From Oscillospiraceae bacterium (GTDB lineage: Bacteria > Bacillota > Clostridia > Oscillospirales > Ruminococcaceae): 5,379 bases of DNA. Made by a program: the position numbers and the translations under genes. How positions within the stretch are numbered: the stretch's first letter is position 1; each line of letters opens with the position of its first letter. The notes beneath the pieces were generated by a model. The model was not told the origin of the DNA, searched no databases, and saw only the letters and a list, made by a program, of their open reading frames with translations. Of this stretch, positions 1 through 5,379 are shown piece after piece. The stretch is from positions 1-5,379 of the forward strand of contig JAFYEQ010000080.1 of NCBI GenBank assembly GCA_017544185.1, given 5' to 3'.

Positions 1-833
1 ACGAACCTACAGGGAACGACCTCGCTGGTACCCGCTGCCGCACCTGCCCGCAGTTCCTTCCACAGCTTGATGGCTGCTGCGCCCATCTCGACAAAGCACT
101 GATCCACCGAGGCGATGGATGGAGAGAATATCCGGCTGACGTTCAGATGATCGAAGCCGCACACGAGCACGTCTCCGGGGACATCATATCCGTTATTGTC
201 AAGAGTGATGCAGGTCTCCATGGCAAGGCCGTCATTGGCGCATATGAATGCGTCGGGGAGCGGTCCGCCGGAAGCGCATATCTCATTCACACGTCTGGTC
301 GCTGCAGCGTTCTCCCAGTTGGTATAGAAGACCTCGGTCAGATCGTCCTCGCGGCCGATATCTCTAAGATGGTCGCGTATAGCCTCAAGTCTCAGGTTAG
401 AGTCGAATGAGTCTCCGGATCCTGCGAAATAGGTGATGGTCTTTACGCCGTGATGATCTATGAGATGGGCGCACATATCCCTGACGGCCTGATAATTGTC
501 CGAGCTCACATAGCTCACGCCGTCTCTTCGGGTGCCTTGTATTATGGTCGGGACGTCGGCTTCCCGGCATCGAGCTATTATATTATCTGCAGTATCTTTA
601 AAGTCAAGACCGCTGCCGAAGAGCACCGCGCCGTCAAAGTCGTTCATGTCGGGAAGGTCGAATATATCCATCTCGCCCTTCTTTACGGCGGTGGTGTCTA
701 CGTATGTAGCATAACAAAGAAACAGCATGATATCGGTCTCTTCTCCGCTCAGTGCTCCGATCATGCCCTGAAGGAACTGACTGAAGATCTCACCGCTCCA
801 GCCTGTCGAAAATACCGCGATCTTTTTCTTCAT
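1..833 (-). CDS. LacI/GalR-type periplasmic-binding-fold sensor protein lacking an HTH domain (3' end outside window)
   Basis: The first 277 residues read without a stop to the left edge. The protein starts MKKKIAVFSTGW, which is already the first beta strand of the LacI/GalR ligand-binding fold. Family landmarks follow in order: FDGAVLFGSG (67-75), the inter-lobe region SDNYQAVRDMCAHLI (111-125), PDAFICANDGLAMETC (193-208), the DVPGDVLVCGFD stretch (217-228) and SPSIASVDQ (237-245). No N-terminal helix-turn-helix exists: an in-frame TGA (complement 858-860) lies nine codons upstream of the ATG, and AGGAG (complement 843-847) sits 9 nt before it, fixing the start. It should therefore bind a small ligand, probably a sugar, but not DNA through the usual domain. 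In Lachnospiraceae and Ruminococcaceae similar HTH-less modules are fused to GGDEF (diguanylate cyclase) domains; that such a domain follows here is inference. There is no signal peptide, so it is probably cytoplasmic. Confidence 0.85.
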   Translation of the reverse strand, partial: MKKKIAVFSTGWSGEIFSQFLQGMIGALSGEETDIMLFLCYATYVDTTAVKKGEMDIFDLPDMNDFDGAVLFGSGLDFKDTADNIIARCREADVPTIIQGTRRDGVSYVSSDNYQAVRDMCAHLIDHHGVKTITYFAGSGDSFDSNLRLEAIRDHLRDIGREDDLTEVFYTNWENAAATRRVNEICASGGPLPDAFICANDGLAMETCITLDNNGYDVPGDVLVCGFDHLNVSRIFSPSIASVDQCFVEMGAAAIKLWKELRAGAAAGTSEVVPCRF

Positions 834-842
834 ACTATAGGT

Positions 843-847
843 CTCCT
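843..847 (-). promoter_or_regulatory. Ribosome binding site of the LacI-like sensor gene
   Basis: AGGAG on the minus strand lies 9 nt before the ATG at complement 831-833. Together with the in-frame stop at complement 858-860 it fixes the start and excludes an upstream HTH-coding extension. Confidence 0.75.
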
Positions 848-894
848 GAATGTGATCTCATGGATGATCCTTATGATGATCGTCAACTATCTAT

Positions 895-923
895 ATTATA
901 GTATCAAATGCCGCGATCGTCAA
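895..923 (-). promoter_or_regulatory. Sigma-A-type promoter of the LacI-like sensor gene
   Basis: On the minus strand TTGACG (complement 918-923) is followed after exactly 17 bp by TATAAT (complement 895-900). This is a near-consensus vegetative promoter. Predicted transcription begins near 888, giving a leader of about 55 nt before the ATG at 833. The 9-mer TTGACGATC that includes the -35 box recurs at complement 878-886, just downstream of the predicted start site, so a repressor could bind there, though two copies of a 9-mer may be chance. Confidence 0.75.
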
Positions 924-951
924 GTGTTTTTTATGCGCTTAACATGGGTCA

Positions 952-980
952 ATGACAGGCGGGATCTGTTGTGATATACT
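952..980 (+). promoter_or_regulatory. Extended -10 promoter facing right, towards the protease remnant and the Crp/Fnr operon
   Basis: ATGACA (952-957), one base off the TTGACA consensus, precedes TATACT (975-980) by 17 bp. A TG dinucleotide at 972-973, one base before the hexamer, makes an extended -10. It is divergent from the sensor-gene promoter, with the two -35 boxes 28 bp apart. It was presumably the promoter of the gene whose remnant starts at 1003 and may now read through to the regulator at 1201, leaving a leader of about 215 nt. No better promoter was seen between 1060 and 1200. Confidence 0.6.
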
Positions 981-1002
981 TTGTCTTGGGAGGTAGATCA
1001 CA

Positions 1003-1190
1003 ATGGATGATACTAAACAGAACGCAAAAAGAGCATTCAAACTTCGACTGGCATGATCACGGTCTTTCTTTTCTAATAGGTCCGGTATGGATATGGGCGT
1101 ATAAAAAGTCGGGACACCTTATATCCTCTATGATAGCACACGCCGGATTGGGAATGATAGCGATCATACCGGATCATCGTAGGTCAATAA
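1003..1190 (+). pseudogene. Probable remnant of a CPBP (CAAX-type) intramembrane protease gene
   Basis: A good GGGAGG ribosome site (988-993) precedes an ATG at 1003 that opens a 17-codon frame, MDDTKQNAKRAFKLRLA, closed by TGA at 1054-1056. The opening resembles the charged N-termini of clostridial CPBP-family membrane proteases. In another frame (the one containing 971), bases from about 1067 to 1170 encode a hydrophobic stretch FLIGPVWIWAYKKSGHL followed by ISSMIAHAGLGMIAII, which resembles the last transmembrane part of the same family, where a (Y)KKTG turn is followed by a helix carrying a conserved His. A family member is usually 200-300 residues, so nearly all of the middle, including the EExxxR motif, is absent. 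I infer an internal deletion plus frameshift. The alternative is a non-coding leader with chance similarity. Confidence 0.42.
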
Positions 1191-1200
1191 AGAGGTCTTT

Positions 1201-1809
1201 ATGGATAAAACTTATATCGTAAAACAGATGAGAGCTCTCTCGGACAAATTTGGGTTCGGGCTTGAGGATGATGTATTCGATGCTGTGCTGGGCTTTTCCG
1301 AGTTCAGAGTATACTCGAAGGGCTCACAGCTGGCCGGCATAGGCGACAGCACCGCTCATGCGGGCATCGTGATGAACGGTCTGGTGCGCAGCTACTACAT
1401 AGACGGGGACGGCAATGACATCACACAGTTCTTTTCAAAGGAAGGGAGCTTTTGCATGGACGAGGGCATGATGGGCTTCGATGAGATGCAGAAGATGTGG
1501 GAGGCTATCGAAGAGAGCACTGTCATGCTGTTTGACGTGAAAAGGATGAAGGAGCTCATACACAGCAGTGAGAAGCTGAAGGACATATGGATAGACCTGC
1601 TTGAGAGCGGGATGCGCTATAAGATGTACCGTGAAGGCGGTTTCCTGACCGAGAACGCAACGGAACGCTATCTGAAGTTCCGCAAGAACTATCCGGATCT
1701 GGCAGGACGGGTGCAGCAAAGATATATCGCAACATATCTCGGGATAAAGCCCGAATCGCTGAGCAGGATCAGGAACGTGCTGAAGGATAACGGGCAGGAC
1801 GCGCTTTGA
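1201..1809 (+). CDS. Crp/Fnr-family transcriptional regulator
   Basis: The 202-residue product has the two-part layout of the Crp/Fnr superfamily: an N-terminal cyclic-nucleotide-binding-like beta roll (about residues 25-115, with FRVYSKGSQL, AGIVMNGLVRSYYID and DITQFFSKEGSF) and a C-terminal winged helix. The DNA-contacting unit is RYIATYLGIKPESLSRIR (174-191), the typical HTH signature of this branch. The phosphate-binding GE..(A/L)xxxR.(A/S) motif of true cAMP receptors is not seen, and there is no cysteine cluster for an FeS centre, so the signal cannot be read from the sequence. The start is supported by AGAGG (1191-1195), 5 nt before the ATG. It is the first gene of an operon with the metallohydrolase and TraX-like genes, whose coding region overlaps or almost touches it, so it probably controls these or acts as a local autoregulator. 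Confidence 0.88.
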   Translation: MDKTYIVKQMRALSDKFGFGLEDDVFDAVLGFSEFRVYSKGSQLAGIGDSTAHAGIVMNGLVRSYYIDGDGNDITQFFSKEGSFCMDEGMMGFDEMQKMWEAIEESTVMLFDVKRMKELIHSSEKLKDIWIDLLESGMRYKMYREGGFLTENATERYLKFRKNYPDLAGRVQQRYIATYLGIKPESLSRIRNVLKDNGQDAL

Positions 1810-1826
1810 TACAGTACGGGGGAGAA

Positions 1827-2573
1827 ATGGATATACATCATATCACAGACAGGCTCTGTCCTGCTGTAACGAATGAGGACCGCCGCTGCGGGGATATCAT
1901 ATATTATGCTCAGAACGACATGACATGCTATATCATCAGGGGCGAGCAGGGAGATCTGCTGATAGACACGGGGATGTTCCAGATATGGGGCGGGCTTCGC
2001 AGGTGGCTGGGAAAATATGACATACGGCATGTGCTGCTCACCCATGCTCATGCCGACCACGACTGGAACGCCGCAAAGCTCCAAAAGGCAGGCGCGAAGA
2101 TACTGCTCAGCGAACGCGACAGGGATCTGCGGCAAAACTTCATGTCCCAGAGGGTCAAGCCCACTATGCCGAAGTATACCCTGAGGAACTATACACAGTG
2201 GATCAACGGCAGCATATTCAAGAGCCCTGCCTACGATGCGGATATATATTTTGACAGAAGACAGAGAGGCCTGCTGCATGAGCTTGGATATGGTGCGGAT
2301 ATCCTGCCGCTGCCCGGGCATACCTACGGGTCTGTGGGGGTATACAGCAGGGGCGTATTATACTGCGGCGATGCCTTCACGGGTATATGGAAACGTCCGG
2401 ACATAACGCCTCACGCTGTGAGCGTAAAGCTGATGAGAAGGTCGCTGGAACGGATCGTTGCGCTGTCTCCGGAATGGCTGGCTTGCGGTCACGGGCTGCC
2501 TATGAGATACGGTGATGCTTTTCCTGTGATAGACGGATATCTGCATATGACGGAGCGGAATTATGGAAGATAA
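1827..2573 (+). CDS. MBL-fold metallohydrolase
   Basis: The 248-residue protein carries the whole metallo-beta-lactamase-fold metal site: THAHADHDWN gives H73, H75, D77 and H78; LPGHTYGSVG gives H165; CGDAFTG gives D182; ACGHG gives H222. This is a dinuclear-zinc hydrolase of the general (glyoxalase II-like) group; the substrate cannot be deduced. The segment between motifs (about 100-150) holds an insert rich in basic and aromatic residues, probably shaping the substrate pocket. There is no signal peptide, so it is cytoplasmic. Start choice: ATG 1827 has GGGGGAG (1818-1824) just before it, rather close; a TTG at 1806 in the same frame would add seven residues and overlap the stop of the regulator gene by 4 nt (TTGA), with AGGA upstream. 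I prefer the ATG. It is cotranscribed with the regulator upstream and the TraX-like gene downstream. Confidence 0.9.
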   Translation: MDIHHITDRLCPAVTNEDRRCGDIIYYAQNDMTCYIIRGEQGDLLIDTGMFQIWGGLRRWLGKYDIRHVLLTHAHADHDWNAAKLQKAGAKILLSERDRDLRQNFMSQRVKPTMPKYTLRNYTQWINGSIFKSPAYDADIYFDRRQRGLLHELGYGADILPLPGHTYGSVGVYSRGVLYCGDAFTGIWKRPDITPHAVSVKLMRRSLERIVALSPEWLACGHGLPMRYGDAFPVIDGYLHMTERNYGR

Positions 2574-3339
2574 GGGAAGAATGAAGATCATAGACCGGGA
2601 CACGATGAAGTACATCGCCATAATAACGATGTTCATCGGCCATGCTGTGGCGTGGATCGACCTTATGCAGCACCCCGGCGATGACTATGCCACGTTCAAA
2701 TTGCCCATCGGGCTGATGATCGTGAGCTTTCTGTCGCTGATATGTCCGCCTGTTATGTTCTTCTTCATAGCAGACGGCTATAAATACACGAGGGACAGGA
2801 AAAAGTATGCGCTCAGGCTCTTCATATTCGCCTGTATCACTCAGCCCTTCGACTGGCTGATCTTTCAGCCGCTGAACGGCTGGCGCACAGCAAATGTGAT
2901 ATTCACTTTGTTTTTTGGCCTGCTGTCGATCATAATATGGGAGAGCAGTCTGAAGTTATGGCAGCGCATAGCGCTGATCGTGGCCTGCGATGCAGTCACG
3001 GTGCTCATATCATCGGCATGGATGCTTTTCGGACCGCTGTTCATACTGTTTTTGCATATATACCGCGACAAGCCGAAGCAGCGGCTCATAGCCTACAGCA
3101 TCCTCACGGGGCTGCATTTTATCCCGGATCTGTTCTCGCTCGGTCAGGTCCCGACGGCGAACTTGCTCATAGGAGTCGCTGTGATGATCTCCATGTTCGT
3201 GCTGGCATACTTTGCCATGACGGTGCTCTACAACGGCAAAAAGGGAAAGCATCCCGTGTTTGCGAAATGGTCCTTCTATGTGTTCTATCCGCTGCATTAT
3301 CTTATCATATGGGCCATCGCTAAATGTGTGATCAAGTGA
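2563..3339 (+). CDS. TraX-family integral membrane protein
   Basis: The 258-residue product matches the TraX family, named for the F-plasmid protein that N-acetylates pilin. It has the opening KIIDRDTMKYIAIITMFIGH, a run of about seven or eight hydrophobic segments (roughly 16-35, 46-70, 84-101, 110-126, 135-152, 154-167, 199-223, 236-256), the conserved NVIFTLFFGL (111-120), and the closing FYPLHYLIIW (241-250). Chromosomal TraX proteins are common in Clostridia and are thought to be membrane acyltransferases, but their acceptor is generally unknown; no pilus or conjugation gene is visible nearby. Start choice: ATG 2563 has GGAG (2552-2555) 7 nt upstream and overlaps the metallohydrolase gene by 11 nt; ATG 2581, after AAGGGA, would give the N-terminus MKIIDRD usual for the family and is a real alternative. 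The gene is the last of its operon, followed by a hairpin terminator. Confidence 0.88.
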   Translation: MEDKGRMKIIDRDTMKYIAIITMFIGHAVAWIDLMQHPGDDYATFKLPIGLMIVSFLSLICPPVMFFFIADGYKYTRDRKKYALRLFIFACITQPFDWLIFQPLNGWRTANVIFTLFFGLLSIIIWESSLKLWQRIALIVACDAVTVLISSAWMLFGPLFILFLHIYRDKPKQRLIAYSILTGLHFIPDLFSLGQVPTANLLIGVAVMISMFVLAYFAMTVLYNGKKGKHPVFAKWSFYVFYPLHYLIIWAIAKCVIK

Positions 3340-3361
3340 GAAAAGCCCTTATAGTTATCGT

Positions 3362-3393
3362 GACCGCTCCTTGACGTATGTCGGGGAGCGGTC
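3362..3393 (+). terminator. Hairpin terminator of the regulator-metallohydrolase-TraX operon
   Basis: The arms 3362-3375 and 3380-3393 pair over 14 bp (two of them G-T wobbles) around a 4-base GTAT loop, 22 nt after the TraX-like stop codon. The outer part, GACCGCTCC against GGAGCGGTC, is perfect. Only three T residues follow, so the U-tract is weak; the stem strength and position still argue for a transcription end or 3' stabiliser. Confidence 0.72.
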
Positions 3394-3399
3394 TTTCGG

Positions 3400-3425
3400 C
3401 GAGATGGCCGTAGGCACTGCCTACC
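3400..3425 (+). repeat. 26-bp direct repeat, copy 1, with perfect 15-bp palindrome
   Basis: This copy matches the sequence at 3495-3520 in 23 of 26 positions. Its core, 3410-3424, is GTAGGCA-C-TGCCTAC, seven-base arms mirrored exactly around a single central C. It lies 6 bp past the terminator stem. The shape suits a dimeric DNA-binding protein, but it could also be a dispersed genomic repeat unit. Confidence 0.7.
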
Positions 3426-3494
3426 AATATGGCGTTTTCCATACAAACAAGAGTTACCGAGCCGCGAATAAGAGGCCCCACATAAATGTCTCAA

Positions 3495-3520
3495 CGAAAT
3501 GGCTGTCGGCACTGCCTACC
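3495..3520 (+). repeat. 26-bp direct repeat, copy 2, abutting a -35 box; candidate operator
   Basis: This is the second copy of the repeat at 3400-3425 (23/26 identical), with the palindrome at 3505-3519 carrying one mismatch (GTCGGCA-C-TGCCTAC). Its last base directly precedes the TTGACA -35 box at 3521. Palindrome centres (3417 and 3512) are 95 bp apart, close to nine helical turns, so both would face the same side of the DNA. Operator function is inference. Confidence 0.65.
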
Positions 3521-3549
3521 TTGACAGATGGATGCGTATGTGGTATGAT
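3521..3549 (+). promoter_or_regulatory. Strong sigma-A promoter of the metallophosphoesterase operon
   Basis: A perfect TTGACA (3521-3526) and TATGAT (3544-3549) are separated by 17 bp, and TGG at 3541-3543 adds an extended -10. Transcription should begin near 3556, leaving a short leader of about 28 nt before the ATG at 3584. The promoter directly adjoins the second copy of the palindromic repeat, which suggests regulation there. Confidence 0.82.
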
Positions 3550-3583
3550 ATATATGAACGATATGTATATGAGAGGGAAGGAT

Positions 3584-4702
3584 ATGGAAGGCGTATTCTC
3601 AATGATCGTATGGACTGTCGTCGTGGCAGTGATGCTGTATGTGATACAGCTGCCGCTTCGCCGCAAGGCTCACCCGCGGATACGGACGGCGGTATTTGTA
3701 ATAAAGATGTTGCTCATACCCGCGACGGCACTGCTGTTCGTGGCTGTGGACTGGCCTGCCGCGTATCTACACGGAGATATCCTCACGGCCATATATATAG
3801 CTCTGTGCGGCGATGTGGTGTCAAGTATCGTGGAATACGCAGTGAGAAGGATCCGTGAGACAGTAAAGCATACCGAGAAGAGCCATATCTGCCTTTTGGG
3901 GCTGTGCGGTGTGCTGGCCGCCCTGTGTACCGCAGGGGTATTTATCGGCGGCTGGGCGGATGCTTCCAGTATCTCCCGCACAGATCTGGATATCACATCG
4001 GACAGAGCCGCCAAGGCCCATACCTTTGCGTTCGTGTCGGATATCCATGGGGGAGATGCTCATCCTGTGGATATCATACGCGACCTTTGCAGACAGATGA
4101 ACGAGCAGAGCCCGGAGTTCGTCATATTGGGCGGGGACATCACCGACGAGATGACGTCATATGAGGAGATGACAGAGGTATACAGGATACTGTCCGAGCT
4201 GGAGGCTCCCGTGTATTTCGTCTACGGCAATCATGACAGACAGCCCGGGGCTCAAAGGGTGGGCGGACGGACATACACCGACGAGGAGCTGAAGAGCGCG
4301 ATAGAGGGCGCAGGCTTTACCATACTGAAGGATGACTATGTGCAGATAGACGAGGATCTTGTACTGCTGGGACGAGAGGATGTCAGCAGGGGAGAGGAAA
4401 GAAGCAGGTATGCCGACCTTACCTGTCCCTATGAGGGGATGCTGATCGTAGCAGATCATCAGCCCTATGATGAAGAGCAGCTCGCAGAAGAGGTGTCTAC
4501 GCTGCAGATCTCGGGCCACAGTCACGCAGGACAGCTCTTCCCGCTGCAGGCAGTATATCGTATCCTTGGGCTACCAGCCTACGGATCTTTCAGGTATGCG
4601 GGGACACAGCTCTACGTGTCATCGGGCGCAGGCCTGTGGGGTACCCCGATACGGACGGAGGAACGGTGCGAGTGGGTGCTGGTGACGATAAGGCCCGAAT
4701 GA
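3584..4702 (+). CDS. Membrane-anchored metallophosphoesterase (YkuE-like)
   Basis: The 372-residue protein has four N-terminal hydrophobic segments (about 6-23, 34-55, 65-87, 102-123) followed by a calcineurin-like phosphoesterase domain. Every metal-binding block is present: VSDIHGG (D153, H155), LGGDITDE (D185, D188), YGNHD (N216, H217, D218), ADHQP (H292) and SGHSHAGQ (H312, H314). The GHxHxGQ ending and the membrane anchor place it with the YkuE/YaeI-type enzymes, some of which cleave UDP-diacylglucosamine-like or other phospho-linked envelope substrates; the substrate here is unknown. If the four segments span the membrane, both ends lie on the same side. The start at 3584 is chosen because AGAGGG (3572-3577) lies 6 nt upstream and the promoter predicts transcription from about 3556; the reading frame stays open back to 3371, but that extension crosses the promoter and both repeats. 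It is the first gene of an operon with the RmlC-like gene 13 nt downstream. Confidence 0.9.
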   Translation: MEGVFSMIVWTVVVAVMLYVIQLPLRRKAHPRIRTAVFVIKMLLIPATALLFVAVDWPAAYLHGDILTAIYIALCGDVVSSIVEYAVRRIRETVKHTEKSHICLLGLCGVLAALCTAGVFIGGWADASSISRTDLDITSDRAAKAHTFAFVSDIHGGDAHPVDIIRDLCRQMNEQSPEFVILGGDITDEMTSYEEMTEVYRILSELEAPVYFVYGNHDRQPGAQRVGGRTYTDEELKSAIEGAGFTILKDDYVQIDEDLVLLGREDVSRGEERSRYADLTCPYEGMLIVADHQPYDEEQLAEEVSTLQISGHSHAGQLFPLQAVYRILGLPAYGSFRYAGTQLYVSSGAGLWGTPIRTEERCEWVLVTIRPE

Positions 4703-4703
4703 C

Positions 4704-4709
4704 GGAGGG
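4704..4709 (+). promoter_or_regulatory. Ribosome binding site of the RmlC-like gene
   Basis: GGAGGG begins one base after the metallophosphoesterase stop codon and lies 6-7 nt before the ATG at 4716. It is close to the ideal anti-16S match and supports translation of a distal gene on the same transcript. Confidence 0.7.
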
Positions 4710-4715
4710 ACAGAT

Positions 4716-5234
4716 ATGAGGATCCTGGATACCATATTCGGCGAAGTGCTCCTATTCAAGAGGGGCTATAGACAGGACTGCCGCGGTACGTCAGCTGTGA
4801 TCGGGACAGACGGGCTCCCGTCGGACTTCAAGATCTGCGAACAGAGGGCCTATACTATACCAAAAGCAGGCGCGTTCTTCGGGATACACTATGATGATGG
4901 ATCCCGACCCCGTGCGAAGCTCATCACGGTGATACGCGGGGCGGGGGATGACTATATCATCGACCTGAGAAAGGACAGCAGTACCTATCTCAAGTGGGAG
5001 CGTGTACGGCTGAGCGGGGAGAACGCGCTATGCATATACATCCCCATGGGCTTTGGCCATGGCTTCCTGTCGGTATGTGATGATACCATACAGCTCTTCT
5101 CTGCCGACAGATCAGGCGCCGACTGCCGTACCATGAGGATAAGCTGCTATGACGAAACGATAGGGCTGGGTCTTCCCGACGGGGTGATATTATCCGATGA
5201 GGATATGACCGCTCCACCGATATGTCAGATATGA
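4716..5234 (+). CDS. RmlC-family cupin (dTDP-4-dehydrorhamnose 3,5-epimerase-like)
   Basis: The 172-residue product aligns over its length with dTDP-sugar 3,5-epimerases (about 180 residues). Matching blocks are AGAFFGIHYDDGSRPRAKLI (51-70), VIRGAGDDYIIDLRKDSSTY (72-91), W94 and the RLSGEN stretch, IYIPMGFGHGFLSV (107-120), YDETIGLGLP (145-154) and LSDEDM (159-164). H58 falls at the family's catalytic histidine, K68 at its active-site lysine, H115 at the second cupin histidine and D146 at the late aspartate. Departures are notable: the Arg of the usual RGLHxQ motif is Phe (FFGIHYD), and the usual tyrosine-rich LYKxTxYY segment reads LFSADRSG, without the catalytic-acid tyrosine. Epimerisation at both carbons is therefore doubtful; single-site epimerisation, isomerisation or mere sugar binding is possible. 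No rmlA, rmlB or rmlD gene accompanies it here. It lies 13 nt after the phosphoesterase gene, so the two are probably cotranscribed in envelope or glycan work. Confidence 0.82.
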   Translation: MRILDTIFGEVLLFKRGYRQDCRGTSAVIGTDGLPSDFKICEQRAYTIPKAGAFFGIHYDDGSRPRAKLITVIRGAGDDYIIDLRKDSSTYLKWERVRLSGENALCIYIPMGFGHGFLSVCDDTIQLFSADRSGADCRTMRISCYDETIGLGLPDGVILSDEDMTAPPICQI

Positions 5235-5257
5235 CCAGTGAAAAAAGGAGACAGGGC

Positions 5258-5379
5258 ATGAGGAGAACAGTGATAGGTATCTGTATCGCGCTGTCTGTGG
5301 CGATGCAGATCCCGTGTGCCGATGTGGGGGCGGCCGAGGGCGATCTCTATGTGATGGCGAACGGCACCGACAGGATAGA
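5258..5379 (+). CDS. Start of a secreted protein with signal peptide, possibly a parallel beta-helix enzyme (3' end outside window)
   Basis: The first 40 residues are visible. MRRTVIGICIALSVAMQIPC has the basic start and hydrophobic core of a signal peptide, with probable cleavage after GAA or AEG near residue 26. A cysteine at residue 20 is not in a convincing lipobox. The mature start, GDLYVMANGTDR, resembles the (Y)YVSPNGSDxNDG opening of secreted right-handed parallel beta-helix (pectate lyase-like) proteins, but with so little sequence that is a guess. The start is set by AAAAAAGGAG (5241-5250), 7 nt upstream. An in-frame ATG at 5231 overlaps the previous stop codon (ATGA) but has no ribosome site and would put charged residues before the signal peptide. 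It is probably the third gene of the operon starting at 3584. Confidence 0.72.
   Translation, partial: MRRTVIGICIALSVAMQIPCADVGAAEGDLYVMANGTDRI

Noticed and set aside
450..974. Long plus-strand open frame (174 codons) across the left part of the window
   Set aside because: It lies antisense to the LacI-like sensor gene, whose minus-strand translation shows clear family motifs, a ribosome site and a promoter; the plus-strand translation resembles nothing.
1154..1167. Small inverted repeat ATGAT-AGCG-ATCAT before the regulator gene
   Set aside because: Five-base arms in a stretch rich in GATCAT words are easily met by chance, and the position is inside the possible protease remnant.
971..1222. 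83-codon frame starting with GTG at 971 as an intact small membrane protein gene
   Set aside because: Its start lies inside the -10 region, it has no ribosome site, and it runs past the start of the regulator gene. Only its middle part resembles a protein, which fits a remnant better than an active gene.
1689..2321. Minus-strand open frame of 210 codons opposite the regulator and metallohydrolase genes
   Set aside because: It has no recognisable domain or ribosome site, and the plus strand there encodes two proteins with complete motif sets.
3371..3583. N-terminal extension of the metallophosphoesterase frame back to 3371
   Set aside because: The frame is open, but the stretch contains part of the terminator, both repeats and the promoter, and its translation lacks family resemblance; the ribosome site at 3572-3577 points to ATG 3584.

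Overview
The window looks like chromosomal DNA from a Gram-positive anaerobe of the class Clostridia, probably Ruminococcus or a close relative. The reasons are strong purine-rich ribosome sites, heavy use of ATA, AGG and AGA codons at moderate GC content, a TraX-family membrane protein, and a LacI-type sensor module that lacks its DNA-binding domain. The assignment is an inference from gene style, not from a marker gene.

Layout: positions 1-833 (minus strand) hold the first 277 residues of a protein that starts directly with a LacI/GalR-type sugar-binding fold; its C-terminus lies beyond the left edge. A divergent control region follows (about 834-1002), with one promoter facing left (-35 at 918-923, -10 at 895-900) and one facing right (extended -10 at 973-980). 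The rightward promoter leads into a short, frame-broken stretch (1003-1190) that resembles the two ends of a CPBP (CAAX-type) intramembrane protease gene with the middle lost.

Positions 1201-3339 form a tight three-gene plus-strand operon: a Crp/Fnr-family regulator, an MBL-fold metallohydrolase and a TraX-family integral membrane protein, with coding overlaps or near-overlaps at both junctions. It ends at a 14-bp-stem hairpin (3362-3393).

The next 190 bases hold two copies of a 26-bp repeat built around a 15-bp palindrome, 95 bp apart. The second copy stops exactly at the -35 box of a near-consensus promoter (TTGACA, 17 bp, TGG, TATGAT). That promoter should drive a second plus-strand operon: a membrane-anchored metallophosphoesterase (YkuE-like), a small cupin of the dTDP-4-dehydrorhamnose 3,5-epimerase (RmlC) family with altered active-site positions, and the signal-peptide start of a secreted protein cut off by the right edge.

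No rRNA, tRNA, CRISPR array, insertion sequence or phage gene was seen. The points most worth following are the promoter-abutting palindromic repeat pair, the HTH-less LacI-like sensor, the eroded protease gene, and the RmlC-like protein with unusual active-site residues.
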